From: an uncultured Fimbriimonadaceae bacterium
GTDB taxonomy: Bacteria; Armatimonadota; Fimbriimonadia; Fimbriimonadales; Fimbriimonadaceae
Length of the DNA: 64,000 nucleotides
Reading direction: 5' to 3'
NCBI GenBank assembly: GCA_937961665.1
Contig: CALGMO010000059.1
Span: 21,186 to 85,185, forward strand
This document shows, one piece after another, positions 32,801 to 41,605 of this stretch. The notes beneath the pieces were generated by a model that was given only the letters and a program-made list of their open reading frames with translations, searched no databases and was not told the DNA's origin. The first letter of the stretch is position 1. Each line of letters opens with the position of its first letter. Both the position numbers and the translations under genes were made by a program.

Positions 32801-33664
32801 GTGAGAATCCACCTCGTCGCCAATCCAGGCCGGGAGGACGCGATCGCCGCGGCTCGGGAGCTCTGCGAGAGGCTCGCCTCCCAGGGGCACGAGCTGGCTG
32901 TCGAGGCGGATTCCGCGCACCTTCTCCCGTGTCCGAGGCTGGATGTGCCCGAGCTGGGAAAGGCCGATCTGATGGTCTCGTTCGGGGGCGACGGCACCCT
33001 GATCAAGGCCGCGGAGATCTGCAGCGCGCACGGCACACCCATCCTCGGCGTGGCCTACGGAACGTTCGGCTTCGTCACGCAGTGCCACCCGACGCAAGTG
33101 GAGCAGGCGATCGACGCTTTCGCCCGGGGCGAGCTGGAGATCGAGGAGAGGATGATGCTGCAGGCCGACCTCGTGCGCGGCGGCCAGGCCATCGCCTCGT
33201 TCCACGCGCTCAACGAGGTGGTCGTCCAGCGCTCCGCCACCGACCGCATGATGGTGTTCCGCGTGGTGGTCGATGGCGAGAAGATGACCAGCTACCCTGC
33301 GGACGGGGTGCTGCTGGCCACTCCGACCGGATCCACCGCCTACAACCTCTCGGCGGGCGGCCCGATCGTCGACCCGAGCGTCAACGCGTTCGTGATGACG
33401 GCCCTGGCTCCGCACAGCCTGAGCAGCCGCTCGCTGGTCTTCCGGCCGGACGCCGTGGTGGAGCTGAACGTCGTCTCCCGGGGCGACGCCGTTCTGACGA
33501 CCGACGGCCGCACTCGGATGCACATCCTGATGGGCGACTGCGTCCGCGTGACCCGATCCGCCCGCACCACGAAGCTGGTCCGCATCGATTCCCGGGACTT
33601 CGTGCGAAAGCTCAACGCCCTGCTGTTCTGGAGCCACAGCATCTGGCGGGAGAAGGAGACGTGA
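32801..33664 (+). CDS. nadK: NAD kinase
   Basis: 287 residues. It phosphorylates NAD+ to NADP+. The ATP-NAD kinase motifs are present: SFGGDGTLIKAA (GGDGT at 62-66), ALNEVVVQR and the active-site loop LLATPTGSTAYNLSAGGP. The start is GTG 32801, seven bases after the TPR gene stop. Its stop overlaps the next gene's GTG by four bases, so the ABC ATPase is translationally coupled. Confidence 0.95.
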   Translation: MRIHLVANPGREDAIAAARELCERLASQGHELAVEADSAHLLPCPRLDVPELGKADLMVSFGGDGTLIKAAEICSAHGTPILGVAYGTFGFVTQCHPTQVEQAIDAFARGELEIEERMMLQADLVRGGQAIASFHALNEVVVQRSATDRMMVFRVVVDGEKMTSYPADGVLLATPTGSTAYNLSAGGPIVDPSVNAFVMTALAPHSLSSRSLVFRPDAVVELNVVSRGDAVLTTDGRTRMHILMGDCVRVTRSARTTKLVRIDSRDFVRKLNALLFWSHSIWREKET

Positions 33665-34569
33665 GCGAGCCGCTTCTGGTGGTGCGGGGCCTCAGCGTCG
33701 ACTTCGCCCTTCCCGGAGGGGCCCACCGCGCTCTGGACTCGGTGAGTCTGACGGTGAGGAGGGGAGAGACCGTCGGCATCGTCGGGGAGTCGGGGTGCGG
33801 CAAGACGACGCTCGCGCGGGCCATCCTGGGGCTGGAGAGGCCTTCCGCGGGATCCATCGAGTTCCGATCCCCGCGCGGAGTGGAAGGGCTCGGGATGGTC
33901 TGGCAGGATCCATCGGCCAGCCTCGACCCCCGTTGGACGGTCGCGCGGAGCGTCGCGGAGCCGGCCCGAATCCACCGCAAGCAGGCGGACGTCGGCGCCC
34001 TCCTGAGGGAAGTCGGCCTCGACGAGAGCCACGGCTCCCGCTTTCCGCACGAGCTGAGCGGCGGCCAGCGACAGCGCGTGGCCATCGCCAGGGCGCTGTC
34101 TCTCCGGCCCGACCTGCTGATCTGCGACGAGCCGACCGCCGCGCTCGACCTGAGCATCCAGTCGCAGATCTTGAACCTCATTCGGGACGAGCAACGGAAG
34201 CTCGGCTTTTCGGTCCTGTACATCTCCCACGATCTGCCGACCGTTCGGTTTCTTTGCGACCGGATCGTCGTGCTGTATCTGGGGAGGATCGTGGAGGAGG
34301 GACCGTCGGGCGATCTGTTCGAGCACCCCCTGCACCCTTACACGAGGATGCTTCTGGATTCGGTGCCCTCCGTGGAGAAGGTGGGACAGCTCCCGCCGGG
34401 CGGGGTCGGAGAGATCGGTAGCCGACCGGACCGAGGCTGCGTGTTCGCGCCGAGGTGCCCCTACGCGGAGGATCGTTGCCGGTCCGAGGCTCCCCCGCTC
34501 AGGGGCGGGCAGGGTCGGCAGGCGGCCTGCTGGAAGCCTCTGGGCGCCACGGGGCCGTCCGACGTCTAG
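33661..34569 (+). CDS. Oligopeptide/dipeptide-type ABC transporter ATPase (OppF/DppF-like), orphan
   Basis: 302 residues. Walker A GESGCGKTTL, signature LSGGQRQRV, Walker B LLICDEPTAALD and the H-loop YISHD are intact. The C-terminal oligo/dipeptide extension is present with its Cys cluster (CVFAPRCPYAEDRC). This type energises peptide or nickel importers, but no permease, binding protein or second ATPase is in the window, so it must pair with subunits encoded elsewhere. It starts at GTG 33661 in a GTGA overlap with nadK and overlaps the convergent rbsK by four bases. Confidence 0.9.
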   Translation: MSEPLLVVRGLSVDFALPGGAHRALDSVSLTVRRGETVGIVGESGCGKTTLARAILGLERPSAGSIEFRSPRGVEGLGMVWQDPSASLDPRWTVARSVAEPARIHRKQADVGALLREVGLDESHGSRFPHELSGGQRQRVAIARALSLRPDLLICDEPTAALDLSIQSQILNLIRDEQRKLGFSVLYISHDLPTVRFLCDRIVVLYLGRIVEEGPSGDLFEHPLHPYTRMLLDSVPSVEKVGQLPPGGVGEIGSRPDRGCVFAPRCPYAEDRCRSEAPPLRGGQGRQAACWKPLGATGPSDV

Positions 34570-35486
34570 GCCAGTCCGAGCACGAACGTCTCCAGCTCCG
34601 CTCGGGTTGGCAGGCTGGGCTGGGCGCCGGGCCGTGTGGTAGAGAGCGCGCCCACGTAGTTGGCCAGCCTCGCCGCCTCGACCAAGGGCTTACCCTCGGC
34701 TAGAAACACCGCCAACGCCCCATTGAAGGCGTCGCCCGCCGCGGTGGTGTCCACGGGATCGACTCGCGGTGCGGAAAGGAGCCTGCCGGGGCATTCCTCG
34801 CCCTGGATCCAGCAACCTCTCTCGCCGAGCGTGATAACCACGTTCCTCACGCCGCGGGCCAGGAACCAGTTGGCTGCCTCGGCGGAGGCCTCGTCCGTGT
34901 CGGGCGCAATGCCGGTGAGCGCGAGCGCCTCGGATTCGTTCGGAGTGATCAGCCAGAGCCTCCCGAGGACGTCGTCGGAGACCGGTCGGGCTGGAGCCGG
35001 ATTCAGGATCACCCGCACCGACGAGGGCGCAGCGAGGATGGCGCTCTCCACCGTTTCCTTCGGCGTCTCGTGCTGGAAGAGCGCGATGCTAGCGTCGGCG
35101 AAGTCGTCGGTCGCCCGGCGGACCTCGTCGGCCGCGAGTTCGCCGTTGGCGCCAGCCACGACCACGATTCGATTCTGTCCGGTCTCGTCGACCCAGATGG
35201 CTGCGGCTCCGGTGGGCTGGGTGTCGGTGCGCAGGATCGTCTCTGTTCTTATTCCGGCCTGCTCGTAGCTGGCCAGCATGGCCTCCGTTTGGGCGTCCTT
35301 GCCGACCTTGGCCACCAACACGACCCGGCCGCCGAGCTTGGCCGCCGCGACCGCCTGATTGGCGCCCTTGCCGCCGGGATGCACCGACCATCCGAGTCCG
35401 TGCACCGTCTCGCCCGCTTCGGGGCACCGGCTCACGCGAAACACATAGTCGATGTTGGCGCTGCCGACCACGACGATCTTGTCCAT
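34566..35486 (-). CDS. rbsK: Ribokinase (PfkB family)
   Basis: 306 residues. PfkB signatures: HPGGKGANQAVAAAKLGG near residue 40 and the catalytic VDTTAAGDAFNGALAVFL near 245. The opening KIVVVGSANIDYVFRV and LNPAPARPV are ribokinase-like. It would phosphorylate ribose at O5 with ATP, though sugar specificity within PfkB is hard to read from sequence. GGGAGG four bases before ATG 35486 decides that start over the in-frame GTG at 35498. It is alone on the minus strand. Confidence 0.9.
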   Translation of the reverse strand: MDKIVVVGSANIDYVFRVSRCPEAGETVHGLGWSVHPGGKGANQAVAAAKLGGRVVLVAKVGKDAQTEAMLASYEQAGIRTETILRTDTQPTGAAAIWVDETGQNRIVVVAGANGELAADEVRRATDDFADASIALFQHETPKETVESAILAAPSSVRVILNPAPARPVSDDVLGRLWLITPNESEALALTGIAPDTDEASAEAANWFLARGVRNVVITLGERGCWIQGEECPGRLLSAPRVDPVDTTAAGDAFNGALAVFLAEGKPLVEAARLANYVGALSTTRPGAQPSLPTRAELETFVLGLA

Positions 35487-35541
35487 CGTGCCTCCCACTC
35501 CGCGGCCCCTTTTCTCTGGCTCAGATCGTCCCGTAGGATTG

Positions 35542-35931
35542 ATGGCCGTCGGAATCTGGATCTGGTCCGTCCTCGCGGTTCTTCAGGCCCCGGCCGCGGT
35601 TCCGCAGGACATTGTAGCCGGAACCGGCAGGACCGTCCAGCAGGGGGACGTCGTCGTGGTTCACCTCGTCGCGGAGGCGCCGGACGGCCGAGCCATCGCC
35701 GACACGCGGAAGCGGGGATTGCCATTCGCCTTCCAAGTGGCTGCGGGAGGGGTGGAGCCGTGGCTGGACGGCTGCGTGCGGGGGATGCGCGTCGGCGGGG
35801 TTCGCAAGGTGGTGCTGGATCCGAGTTCGGGCTACGGAGAGGAGGGCGTTCCACCGGTGGTTCCGCCCGCCGCAACGCTGACCGTCACCGTGACGCTGTT
35901 GGAGGCGAGGCCCGCGCAGAGCGGCAGGTAA
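35542..35931 (+). CDS. FKBP-type peptidyl-prolyl cis-trans isomerase, exported
   Basis: 129 residues. A short hydrophobic N-terminus (VGIWIWSVLAVLQAPAA) is probably a signal peptide, followed by one compact FKBP domain: GDVVVVHLVAEAPDGRAIADT, the buried-core VEPWLDGCVRGMRVGGVRKVVLDPSSGYGEEGVPPVVPPAATLTV order of the family. It should catalyse prolyl isomerisation in protein folding outside the cytoplasm. The start is uncertain. Its stop codon is part of the -10 for the next gene. Confidence 0.88.
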   Translation: MAVGIWIWSVLAVLQAPAAVPQDIVAGTGRTVQQGDVVVVHLVAEAPDGRAIADTRKRGLPFAFQVAAGGVEPWLDGCVRGMRVGGVRKVVLDPSSGYGEEGVPPVVPPAATLTVTVTLLEARPAQSGR

Positions 35932-35934
35932 AGT
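35929..35934 (+). promoter_or_regulatory. -10 element of the metalloprotease gene (leaderless)
   Basis: TAAAGT, six bases before ATG 35941, overlapping the stop codon of the FKBP gene. Confidence 0.45.
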
Positions 35935-35940
35935 CGGCCC

Positions 35941-38652
35941 ATGCTGGTGTTGCTCGCGGCGTTGCAGGCGACGGCGTGGTGCGTGCCGACGCCTTGGGCC
36001 TTGGGCTTTGCGGCGCTTCCCCGGATGCCGTTCGTCGCAGACCTGGATTCGGACGGCCTGGCGGATCTTCTGGTGGTCTTCCCAGACGCTCCCGGAATCC
36101 TCGATTCCAGCCTGAATCAGGGAGGCCAGAAGGCCGGGCGGCCGTTTCAGGGTCTCAATCCGTTCGTGGGTGGCGTCCGTGCGGCGACCGTCGGAGACCT
36201 GACCGGAGACGGAAAGCCGGACGTGGCGGCCTTCGCGGACGGGTACCTGCACCTCGCCACGGGCAAAGGAGATGGCGGCTTCGAGCGAACGCTCCGCTGG
36301 TGCGCAGTTCCCGGAGACTGGAGCGACCCTTACCTGCTGGAGGAACCCAAGGGCCGGTTGGGGCTGGTGGACCGGAAGAGCGGGCGGGCGGTCGCGATCG
36401 ACCTGCGCACGCGCCGCGCGAGCCCCATGGCCTTCCCGAAGGACGTGGTCTGGGCCACCGACGGCGATGGGAAGTGGGCGATGCGCGCCGACGGCCAGCT
36501 CGGCCGCTGGACGGAGGCCGGTCGGTTCGAGCCGCTGAAGGGAGCCAAGATGCCGAACGGCTCGACCCCGGGAGCCTTCGGCGGGTTCTTGGCCACCGCG
36601 ACCGAGCTTCGTTGCCCCGACGGGTCGGTCGTGCAGCTGCCCGCGATCGGACTGCCGCCCGCGCGCGAGGTGCGGCGCGTGGCGGACGCGGACGGGGACG
36701 GCGACCTGGACGTGTTCGTTTTCCGCTACGGCAGGGAGCCGCACACCTCGCACCAAGTGCTTCTGCTCCGCGCCGTCGGGCCGAGCGAAACCGACGGAGA
36801 CCGCGACGCCCTCAGCGACGAGGAGGAAAGGAGGCTCGGAACGGACCCGCGGAACCCCGACTCGGATGCAGACGGCCTGCTGGACGGCTGGGAGGCGAAA
36901 GGCTTCCGAGGACTCGACCTGCCGGGTCTAGGCTGCGACCCGAAGTCGCCCGACGCGGTCTGCTACCTCGCACCGTTCGAGGGCACGGACCGCAAGATGC
37001 AGGAGGCCGAGATGGAGAGGGCGGCGCAGCTCTACGCCCGCTACGGAATTTCGCTCCGGCTGATCTGGCAGGATCCGATCCCCAAGAGCGAGCAGCAGCG
37101 GCCTTGGTGGGAGCTCCGAGACAGGCTCCTCCCTCACGCCCATCGGGGGATCGCCCACTGGATGCAGCTGACCCCAGGCGGCGGGGGGCAGTCGGGCATG
37201 CTGGATGACGGCGGAGGGTGCGGCGGCGGGGAAGGCACCCTGTGGGCGACCTTCTCCCACGAGTTCGGTCACCAGATCGGGTTGGACCACTCCGGGTTCT
37301 GGAAGCCGGCCTGGTGCCCGATCTATCCGTCCTTGATGAACTACGCCTACGGGTACGCCCTCGAGGACGATCGAAACAAGATCCAATTCAGCATGGGGCG
37401 GTTCTCGAACCTGGTGCTGCGGGAGACGGCGCTGGACGAGCGCCTGCCGTTTCCCATCGACCAGGTCGGTTTCTTGGCCAAGGGACCGTACCGCTTCAAC
37501 CTGAAGGCCGACGGCTCTGAGACCCTCATCGACTGGAACTGGAACGGCGTCTTCGGAGAGCGGAACGTTCGGGCCGACATCAACTACGGCTACAGCACGA
37601 CGGCGGGCGTTCGGCAGACCGTCGGAAAGGCCGCCGGCTCGCCTTGGCTCCTGACCAGAGGCAAGGAGGCGTGGCTGCTGTCCCTTCTGACGCCTCAGGG
37701 CGCGCCGGAGCGGCCGGGAGCCGTCGGCTTGCGCAGGTTGGGCAAGGATCGCCGCTGGTCGGAACCGACGGTACTGGCCGAAGGGGCCACCGGCGACCCG
37801 GCCGCGGTGCTGCTCGAAGGGCAGATTCTCCTGCTATATCCGACAGAACGGGGCGTGCAGTGGCTTAGGGCGTCGCTCGACGGAAGGCCCGTCGGACATC
37901 CGCGTCCGGTCGGCGGCGAGGCGGACGCTCTGCCGACCGTGGGGCTGTTGCGCGGAAAGCCGGTGGCGGCTCTGTGGTCGCCAGCGATCCGAAAGGCCAC
38001 GGTCTGGCGCTTCGACGGCGTGTGGAGGCAGATCACGGGCGGGACGGTGGAGTCGAACTCGCCGGTGGCCCTCTGCGAGGACTCTCGAACGGGAAACCTC
38101 ATCGGGGGGATGCTCGTAAGCCAGGGTGGCAAGTTTCAGGGTCGCTGGGCCATCCAGCGCTGGCTGGTGCAGGGGGACGGATCCCTGGTTCGCGGGCCGC
38201 TCGAGTTCGTGGAGGGCGAAAGAGGGGGAGCCCGGGGACTCGGTCGGCCGACGGTGCTGTTCGACTCGTCCAAGGAAGCGGGAAGGAACGGCCGCGTCTG
38301 GTTCTTTTGCCGCGGGGGCGAGTGGGGCACCGAGCGCTCGGTCTGCTTCGTGGCGCACCAGGTGGCCGATTCGAACAAGTCGGGCGGGTGGCTGGTGAAG
38401 ATGCTGTACGACGAATGGACGACGTCCCGCTCCTCGCCCCACGCGGCCTGGTTCGACGGCGACATCCTGTACGCCTACCGCTGGGCGGACGACGCGCCTC
38501 AGAACGACGGGATCCTGCATGTCGGCTACCGGGGGACCGGCATCGAGGAGGAGCCGATGGGCGACTTCGACGACATCGCGTTCGTGAAGCGGTTCGGGTT
38601 GCGCCATTCCATCCTCCACCTCGGCGCCGAGGGGCAGCCAAGCTTGCGCTGA
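35941..38652 (+). CDS. Secreted metzincin-like metalloprotease with FG-GAP and calcium-binding repeats
   Basis: 903 residues. A short N-terminal hydrophobic segment suggests export. N-terminal half: FG-GAP/VCBS-type propeller repeats with Asp-rich loops (ADLDSDGLADLLVV, GDLTGDGKPDVAAF, ADADGDGDLDVFVF). About residues 282-320 hold thrombospondin-3-like calcium motifs (ETDGDRDALSDEEERRLGTDP, DSDADGLLDGWE). The zinc site HEFGHQIGLDH is at 440-450, and a likely Met-turn LMNYAYG follows near 467, the combination that defines metzincins. The C-terminal 350 residues look like a second beta-propeller. Substrate unknown; the combination suggests an extracellular calcium-stabilised enzyme acting on protein or surface material. 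Confidence 0.82.
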   Translation: MLVLLAALQATAWCVPTPWALGFAALPRMPFVADLDSDGLADLLVVFPDAPGILDSSLNQGGQKAGRPFQGLNPFVGGVRAATVGDLTGDGKPDVAAFADGYLHLATGKGDGGFERTLRWCAVPGDWSDPYLLEEPKGRLGLVDRKSGRAVAIDLRTRRASPMAFPKDVVWATDGDGKWAMRADGQLGRWTEAGRFEPLKGAKMPNGSTPGAFGGFLATATELRCPDGSVVQLPAIGLPPAREVRRVADADGDGDLDVFVFRYGREPHTSHQVLLLRAVGPSETDGDRDALSDEEERRLGTDPRNPDSDADGLLDGWEAKGFRGLDLPGLGCDPKSPDAVCYLAPFEGTDRKMQEAEMERAAQLYARYGISLRLIWQDPIPKSEQQRPWWELRDRLLPHAHRGIAHWMQLTPGGGGQSGMLDDGGGCGGGEGTLWATFSHEFGHQIGLDHSGFWKPAWCPIYPSLMNYAYGYALEDDRNKIQFSMGRFSNLVLRETALDERLPFPIDQVGFLAKGPYRFNLKADGSETLIDWNWNGVFGERNVRADINYGYSTTAGVRQTVGKAAGSPWLLTRGKEAWLLSLLTPQGAPERPGAVGLRRLGKDRRWSEPTVLAEGATGDPAAVLLEGQILLLYPTERGVQWLRASLDGRPVGHPRPVGGEADALPTVGLLRGKPVAALWSPAIRKATVWRFDGVWRQITGGTVESNSPVALCEDSRTGNLIGGMLVSQGGKFQGRWAIQRWLVQGDGSLVRGPLEFVEGERGGARGLGRPTVLFDSSKEAGRNGRVWFFCRGGEWGTERSVCFVAHQVADSNKSGGWLVKMLYDEWTTSRSSPHAAWFDGDILYAYRWADDAPQNDGILHVGYRGTGIEEEPMGDFDDIAFVKRFGLRHSILHLGAEGQPSLR

Positions 38653-38666
38653 CAGATTCCTTCCGC

Positions 38667-38672
38667 TAAACT
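38667..38672 (+). promoter_or_regulatory. Candidate -10 element for the membrane operon
   Basis: TAAACT, 34 bases before ATG 38707. The implied leader contains a 7-bp hairpin. Confidence 0.35.
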
Positions 38673-38679
38673 GGGTCCG

Positions 38680-38697
38680 ACCCGGCTCCGGCCGGGT
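38680..38697 (+). terminator. Short GC hairpin between the metalloprotease and the membrane operon
   Basis: ACCCGGC (38680-38686) pairs with GCCGGGT (38691-38697) over a TCCG tetraloop. It could end the protease transcript or sit in the leader of the next operon. No T-tract. Confidence 0.35.
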
Positions 38698-38706
38698 TGT
38701 GGCGCA

Positions 38707-39486
38707 ATGGACAACGCGAACTGGCAGGTGCTCCTGTTGATGGTGGTCTTCGCGGGGCTGGTCCTCTGGAAGATCGCCTCGGCCAAGAGGGGTCAGGGCC
38801 TCTACATTCGCCCGATTCCCGGCCTGAACGCGATCGAAGAGGCCGTGGGGAGGTCGGCCGAGCTGGGAGGACCGCTCCTGTTCCACGGGGGCATCGCGGA
38901 CTTCACCAACGTGCAGACGCTCGCCGCGGTCGGGATCTTGGAGCACATCTGCAAGACGGCCGCCAAGTACGGCAATCGCATCCTGGTGACCACGGCGATG
39001 CCCGTGATGGTGCCGATCTGGGAGGACGTGATCAAGGCGTCCTTCGCGGCGGCGGGCAGGCCGGAGCTCGCCAGCCAGTCCGAGGTGCGGTTCATCTCTC
39101 CGGCGGGCGACCTCACCGCGCTCGGCACGACGCAGGTCCTGGTGGACGAGAAGGTCTCCAGCTGCTTCCTGTTCGGAGCCTACGACTACACCTCGCTCCT
39201 CTACTCGGAGGGCGGCCAGATCGCGGGGTGCATGCAGATCGCCGGCACGTCGGACTACTACCAGATTCCGTTCTTCGTAGCCTCGTGCGACTACGTGGTG
39301 ATGGTGGAGGAGTTGTTCGCCTGCTCGGCGTACCTCACTCGCGAGCCCACGATGCTCGGCAGCGTCGTCGGCCAGGACTACGGCAAGCTGTTCCTGCTGC
39401 TTCTGATCCTCGTCGGAGTGATCTGCGCCACGGTGTTCGGGCCCGCGAACCCGCTCAACGTGTACGAGGGGCTTCTGAGGTTCTGA
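38707..39486 (+). CDS. DUF6754-like membrane protein
   Basis: 259 residues. One N-terminal helix (VLLLMVVFAGLVLWKIA) and one C-terminal helix (LFLLLLILVGVICATVFG) bracket a soluble alpha/beta domain with PGLNAIEEAVGRSAELGGP, FHGGIADFTNVQTLAA, SPAGDLTALGTTQVLVDEK and EGGQIAGCMQIAGT. I recognise the pattern of DUF6754, for which no function is known. First of four same-strand genes spaced by 3, 1 and -4 bases, so almost certainly one operon. No nucleotide-binding or protease motif was seen. Confidence 0.7.
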   Translation: MDNANWQVLLLMVVFAGLVLWKIASAKRGQGLYIRPIPGLNAIEEAVGRSAELGGPLLFHGGIADFTNVQTLAAVGILEHICKTAAKYGNRILVTTAMPVMVPIWEDVIKASFAAAGRPELASQSEVRFISPAGDLTALGTTQVLVDEKVSSCFLFGAYDYTSLLYSEGGQIAGCMQIAGTSDYYQIPFFVASCDYVVMVEELFACSAYLTREPTMLGSVVGQDYGKLFLLLLILVGVICATVFGPANPLNVYEGLLRF

Positions 39487-39489
39487 CCG

Positions 39490-40728
39490 ATGGTTTGGCG
39501 GAGACGGTTCATCGCGGCGCTGACCTTCCTGGCGGGCCTGTACTTCCTGCTGGAGTTCATCCTGCCCCCGACGGTTCCGGGAAGCACGCACCGAGGGGTG
39601 TTCCTCGAACAGCTCCCGACGGTGCTCGCACTGGCGACTGCGGACGGGGAACGGCTGGAAGTCGAGGTTGGGCCCGGGGTCGAGCTGTCGATGATGGTTC
39701 GCGATCCTACGGGCAAGCTTCAGGCGAAGGTTCAGCGCACCCGAGAGGTTTCTGTCGGCGAGACGCTCAGCGTCCGAACGAGAACGTTCGCCTTCGGCTC
39801 GTTCCGGAACGGGACGTTCCTCGACGACAAAGGGGGTGCCGTTGCCCTGCGTCCCGGCGAGCGGGTTTACAGCGACGACTCGGGGGACCGTCCGGCGGAC
39901 CCGGCGCAGCTGGCCCCGGGAACGCCCCTCCGGGTGGAGGCGAGGGGCGCCAGGGTCGTCGGCATCCGGTGGGGCAGTCTGACTCTCCTGGATGGCCCCG
40001 CGGGCGAGGCCCGGTCGAGGCGAACCGTGGCGCTGGCGCCGAACATCGCCGTCCTGCGCGAAAAGAGGAAGGGAACCCCGGACGAGATCGAGCCCTACGA
40101 GGCGAGGGTCGGCGACCTGCTCGCCGTCGGGCACACGACGTTCCTCCGCGACCAGCGCGACACGGCCGCCCAGTTCAACTCGGTTCTCGGAACGCTGGCG
40201 CTCGGCATGGGTCTGCTGAGCTTGGGCATGGTGAACGGCAGGAAGCTGCGGAAGCGCGGGGAGGACCGCTGGGTTGCCGTGGCCTTCTTCGTCGCGGTTG
40301 TTCTGGGCGTGGTCGCCGGCGTGTACAAGTACTACGACCCGAACACGTCCGAGCGGTCGTTCAGCGACGCGATCGTGTTCAAGCTGATCGGACCCGTCGG
40401 GTCCACGATCTTCAGCCTTCTCGCCTTCTACCTGGCCAGCGCCTCATACCGGGCGTTCCGGATCCGCTCGGCCGAGGCGGGGCTGATGATGGCCACGGCG
40501 CTGATCGTGATGCTCGGCCAGACGCCGTTCGGCATGTACCTCACAGGCTGGCTCGGCGAGCAGCTGAAGGCCCTGTGGCTGCCGAACATCGCGGGGTGGG
40601 TTCTGCGGGTGCCGAACTCCGCGGTGGTCCGAGGCCTGATCTTCGGCACGATGCTCGGCGGCATCGGAACGGCCCTGCGCTACTGGCTGAACCTGGAGAA
40701 GGGTTCGGCGATGGGGGGTGGAGACTGA
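39490..40728 (+). CDS. Polytopic membrane protein of unknown function
   Basis: 412 residues. One N-terminal helix (FIAALTFLAGLYFLLEFILPP), a beta-rich soluble region of about 180 residues including TRTFAFGSFRNGTFLDDKGGA, then about five membrane helices from residue 235 on (for example TLALGMGLLSLGMV, VAVAFFVAVVLGVVAG, IFSLLAFYLASA, TALIVMLGQTPFGMY and IFGTMLGGIGTALRYW). Basic residues cluster on one side of the helices. No family recognised. Second gene of the four-gene operon. Confidence 0.65.
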   Translation: MVWRRRFIAALTFLAGLYFLLEFILPPTVPGSTHRGVFLEQLPTVLALATADGERLEVEVGPGVELSMMVRDPTGKLQAKVQRTREVSVGETLSVRTRTFAFGSFRNGTFLDDKGGAVALRPGERVYSDDSGDRPADPAQLAPGTPLRVEARGARVVGIRWGSLTLLDGPAGEARSRRTVALAPNIAVLREKRKGTPDEIEPYEARVGDLLAVGHTTFLRDQRDTAAQFNSVLGTLALGMGLLSLGMVNGRKLRKRGEDRWVAVAFFVAVVLGVVAGVYKYYDPNTSERSFSDAIVFKLIGPVGSTIFSLLAFYLASASYRAFRIRSAEAGLMMATALIVMLGQTPFGMYLTGWLGEQLKALWLPNIAGWVLRVPNSAVVRGLIFGTMLGGIGTALRYWLNLEKGSAMGGGD

Positions 40729-40729
40729 C

Positions 40730-41605
40730 ATGTGGCGCAGACTGGCGGCTCTGGACCGCGTGCCGAGGCAGACCATCTATCTGCTGATGTTCCTCGCCTG
40801 CGGCCTGCCGTTCTTCTTCGACGTGCGGCTCCCGCTCTATGTCTGGCCGGAGACGCGGGCGGTTTTCGAGGTGACGGACTCCACGCCGCCAAACAAGGTC
40901 GTTCTGATCTGCAGCAACCGGGTGCAGGGAAGCCAGGGCGAGAACTGGCCGCAGTACGAGGCGCTCGTGAGCCACCTGATGCTGCGGGGGATCAAGTTCG
41001 TCGTGATCGCCGTGGACTCCGACCCTCTGGCGCCGCAGTTCTCGGAGCGAGTCAACGAGCGGCAAGCTGCGAAGTACGGTCGCAAGTACGGCGTCGATTG
41101 GGTGAATCTGGGCATGGTCCGCGGAGCCCCGCTCATCATGGCCTCGATCGGGCGCAACATCAAGGCGGTCTTCCCGCGCGATTACCGGGGCTACTCCACG
41201 AACGACGCCCAGAAGCTGCCCATTCTGAAGAACATCACGGGCGCCGCGGACTTCCAGATCCTCTGGGCGATCGAGTACCAGCCCTCGCTGGATTGGATGG
41301 TGTGGCTGGACCCTGCCGGGAGGGTGCCCGTCGCGTTCGGCAGCGCCGGCATCGTGACCACGAGTTGGTACCCCTACATCAGCTCCGGCCAGATGAAGGG
41401 CATGATGGCGGGCATCCGCGGGGCGGCCGAGTACGAGACGCTGGTCCGAAGCAAGTATGGACGGGCGTATGACGAGGAGGGCCTCCGAGGGGGAAGGCTC
41501 CTGGTGCCGCTGGCGTTCGGGCACCTCGTCATCATCTCGTTCATCCTGCTGGGGAACCTCGGCATGATCGCGAAGCGGAGGGCCGCGAAGGAGGGTCGGC
41601 GGTGA
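40730..41605 (+). CDS. Membrane-anchored alpha/beta protein of unknown function
   Basis: 291 residues. Helix near 18-36 (TIYLLMFLACGLPFFF), a soluble domain with Rossmann-like alternation (KVVLICSNRVQGSQG, IKFVVIAVDSDPLAPQF, DWVNLGMVRGAP), and a C-terminal helix (LLVPLAFGHLVIISFILLGNLG) before a basic tail. The soluble domain includes EYQPSLDWMVWLD and SAGIVTTSWYPYIS. ATG 40730 follows GGAG by a usable spacing. Third gene of the operon, one base after the previous stop. No catalytic motif seen. Confidence 0.62.
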   Translation: MWRRLAALDRVPRQTIYLLMFLACGLPFFFDVRLPLYVWPETRAVFEVTDSTPPNKVVLICSNRVQGSQGENWPQYEALVSHLMLRGIKFVVIAVDSDPLAPQFSERVNERQAAKYGRKYGVDWVNLGMVRGAPLIMASIGRNIKAVFPRDYRGYSTNDAQKLPILKNITGAADFQILWAIEYQPSLDWMVWLDPAGRVPVAFGSAGIVTTSWYPYISSGQMKGMMAGIRGAAEYETLVRSKYGRAYDEEGLRGGRLLVPLAFGHLVIISFILLGNLGMIAKRRAAKEGRR

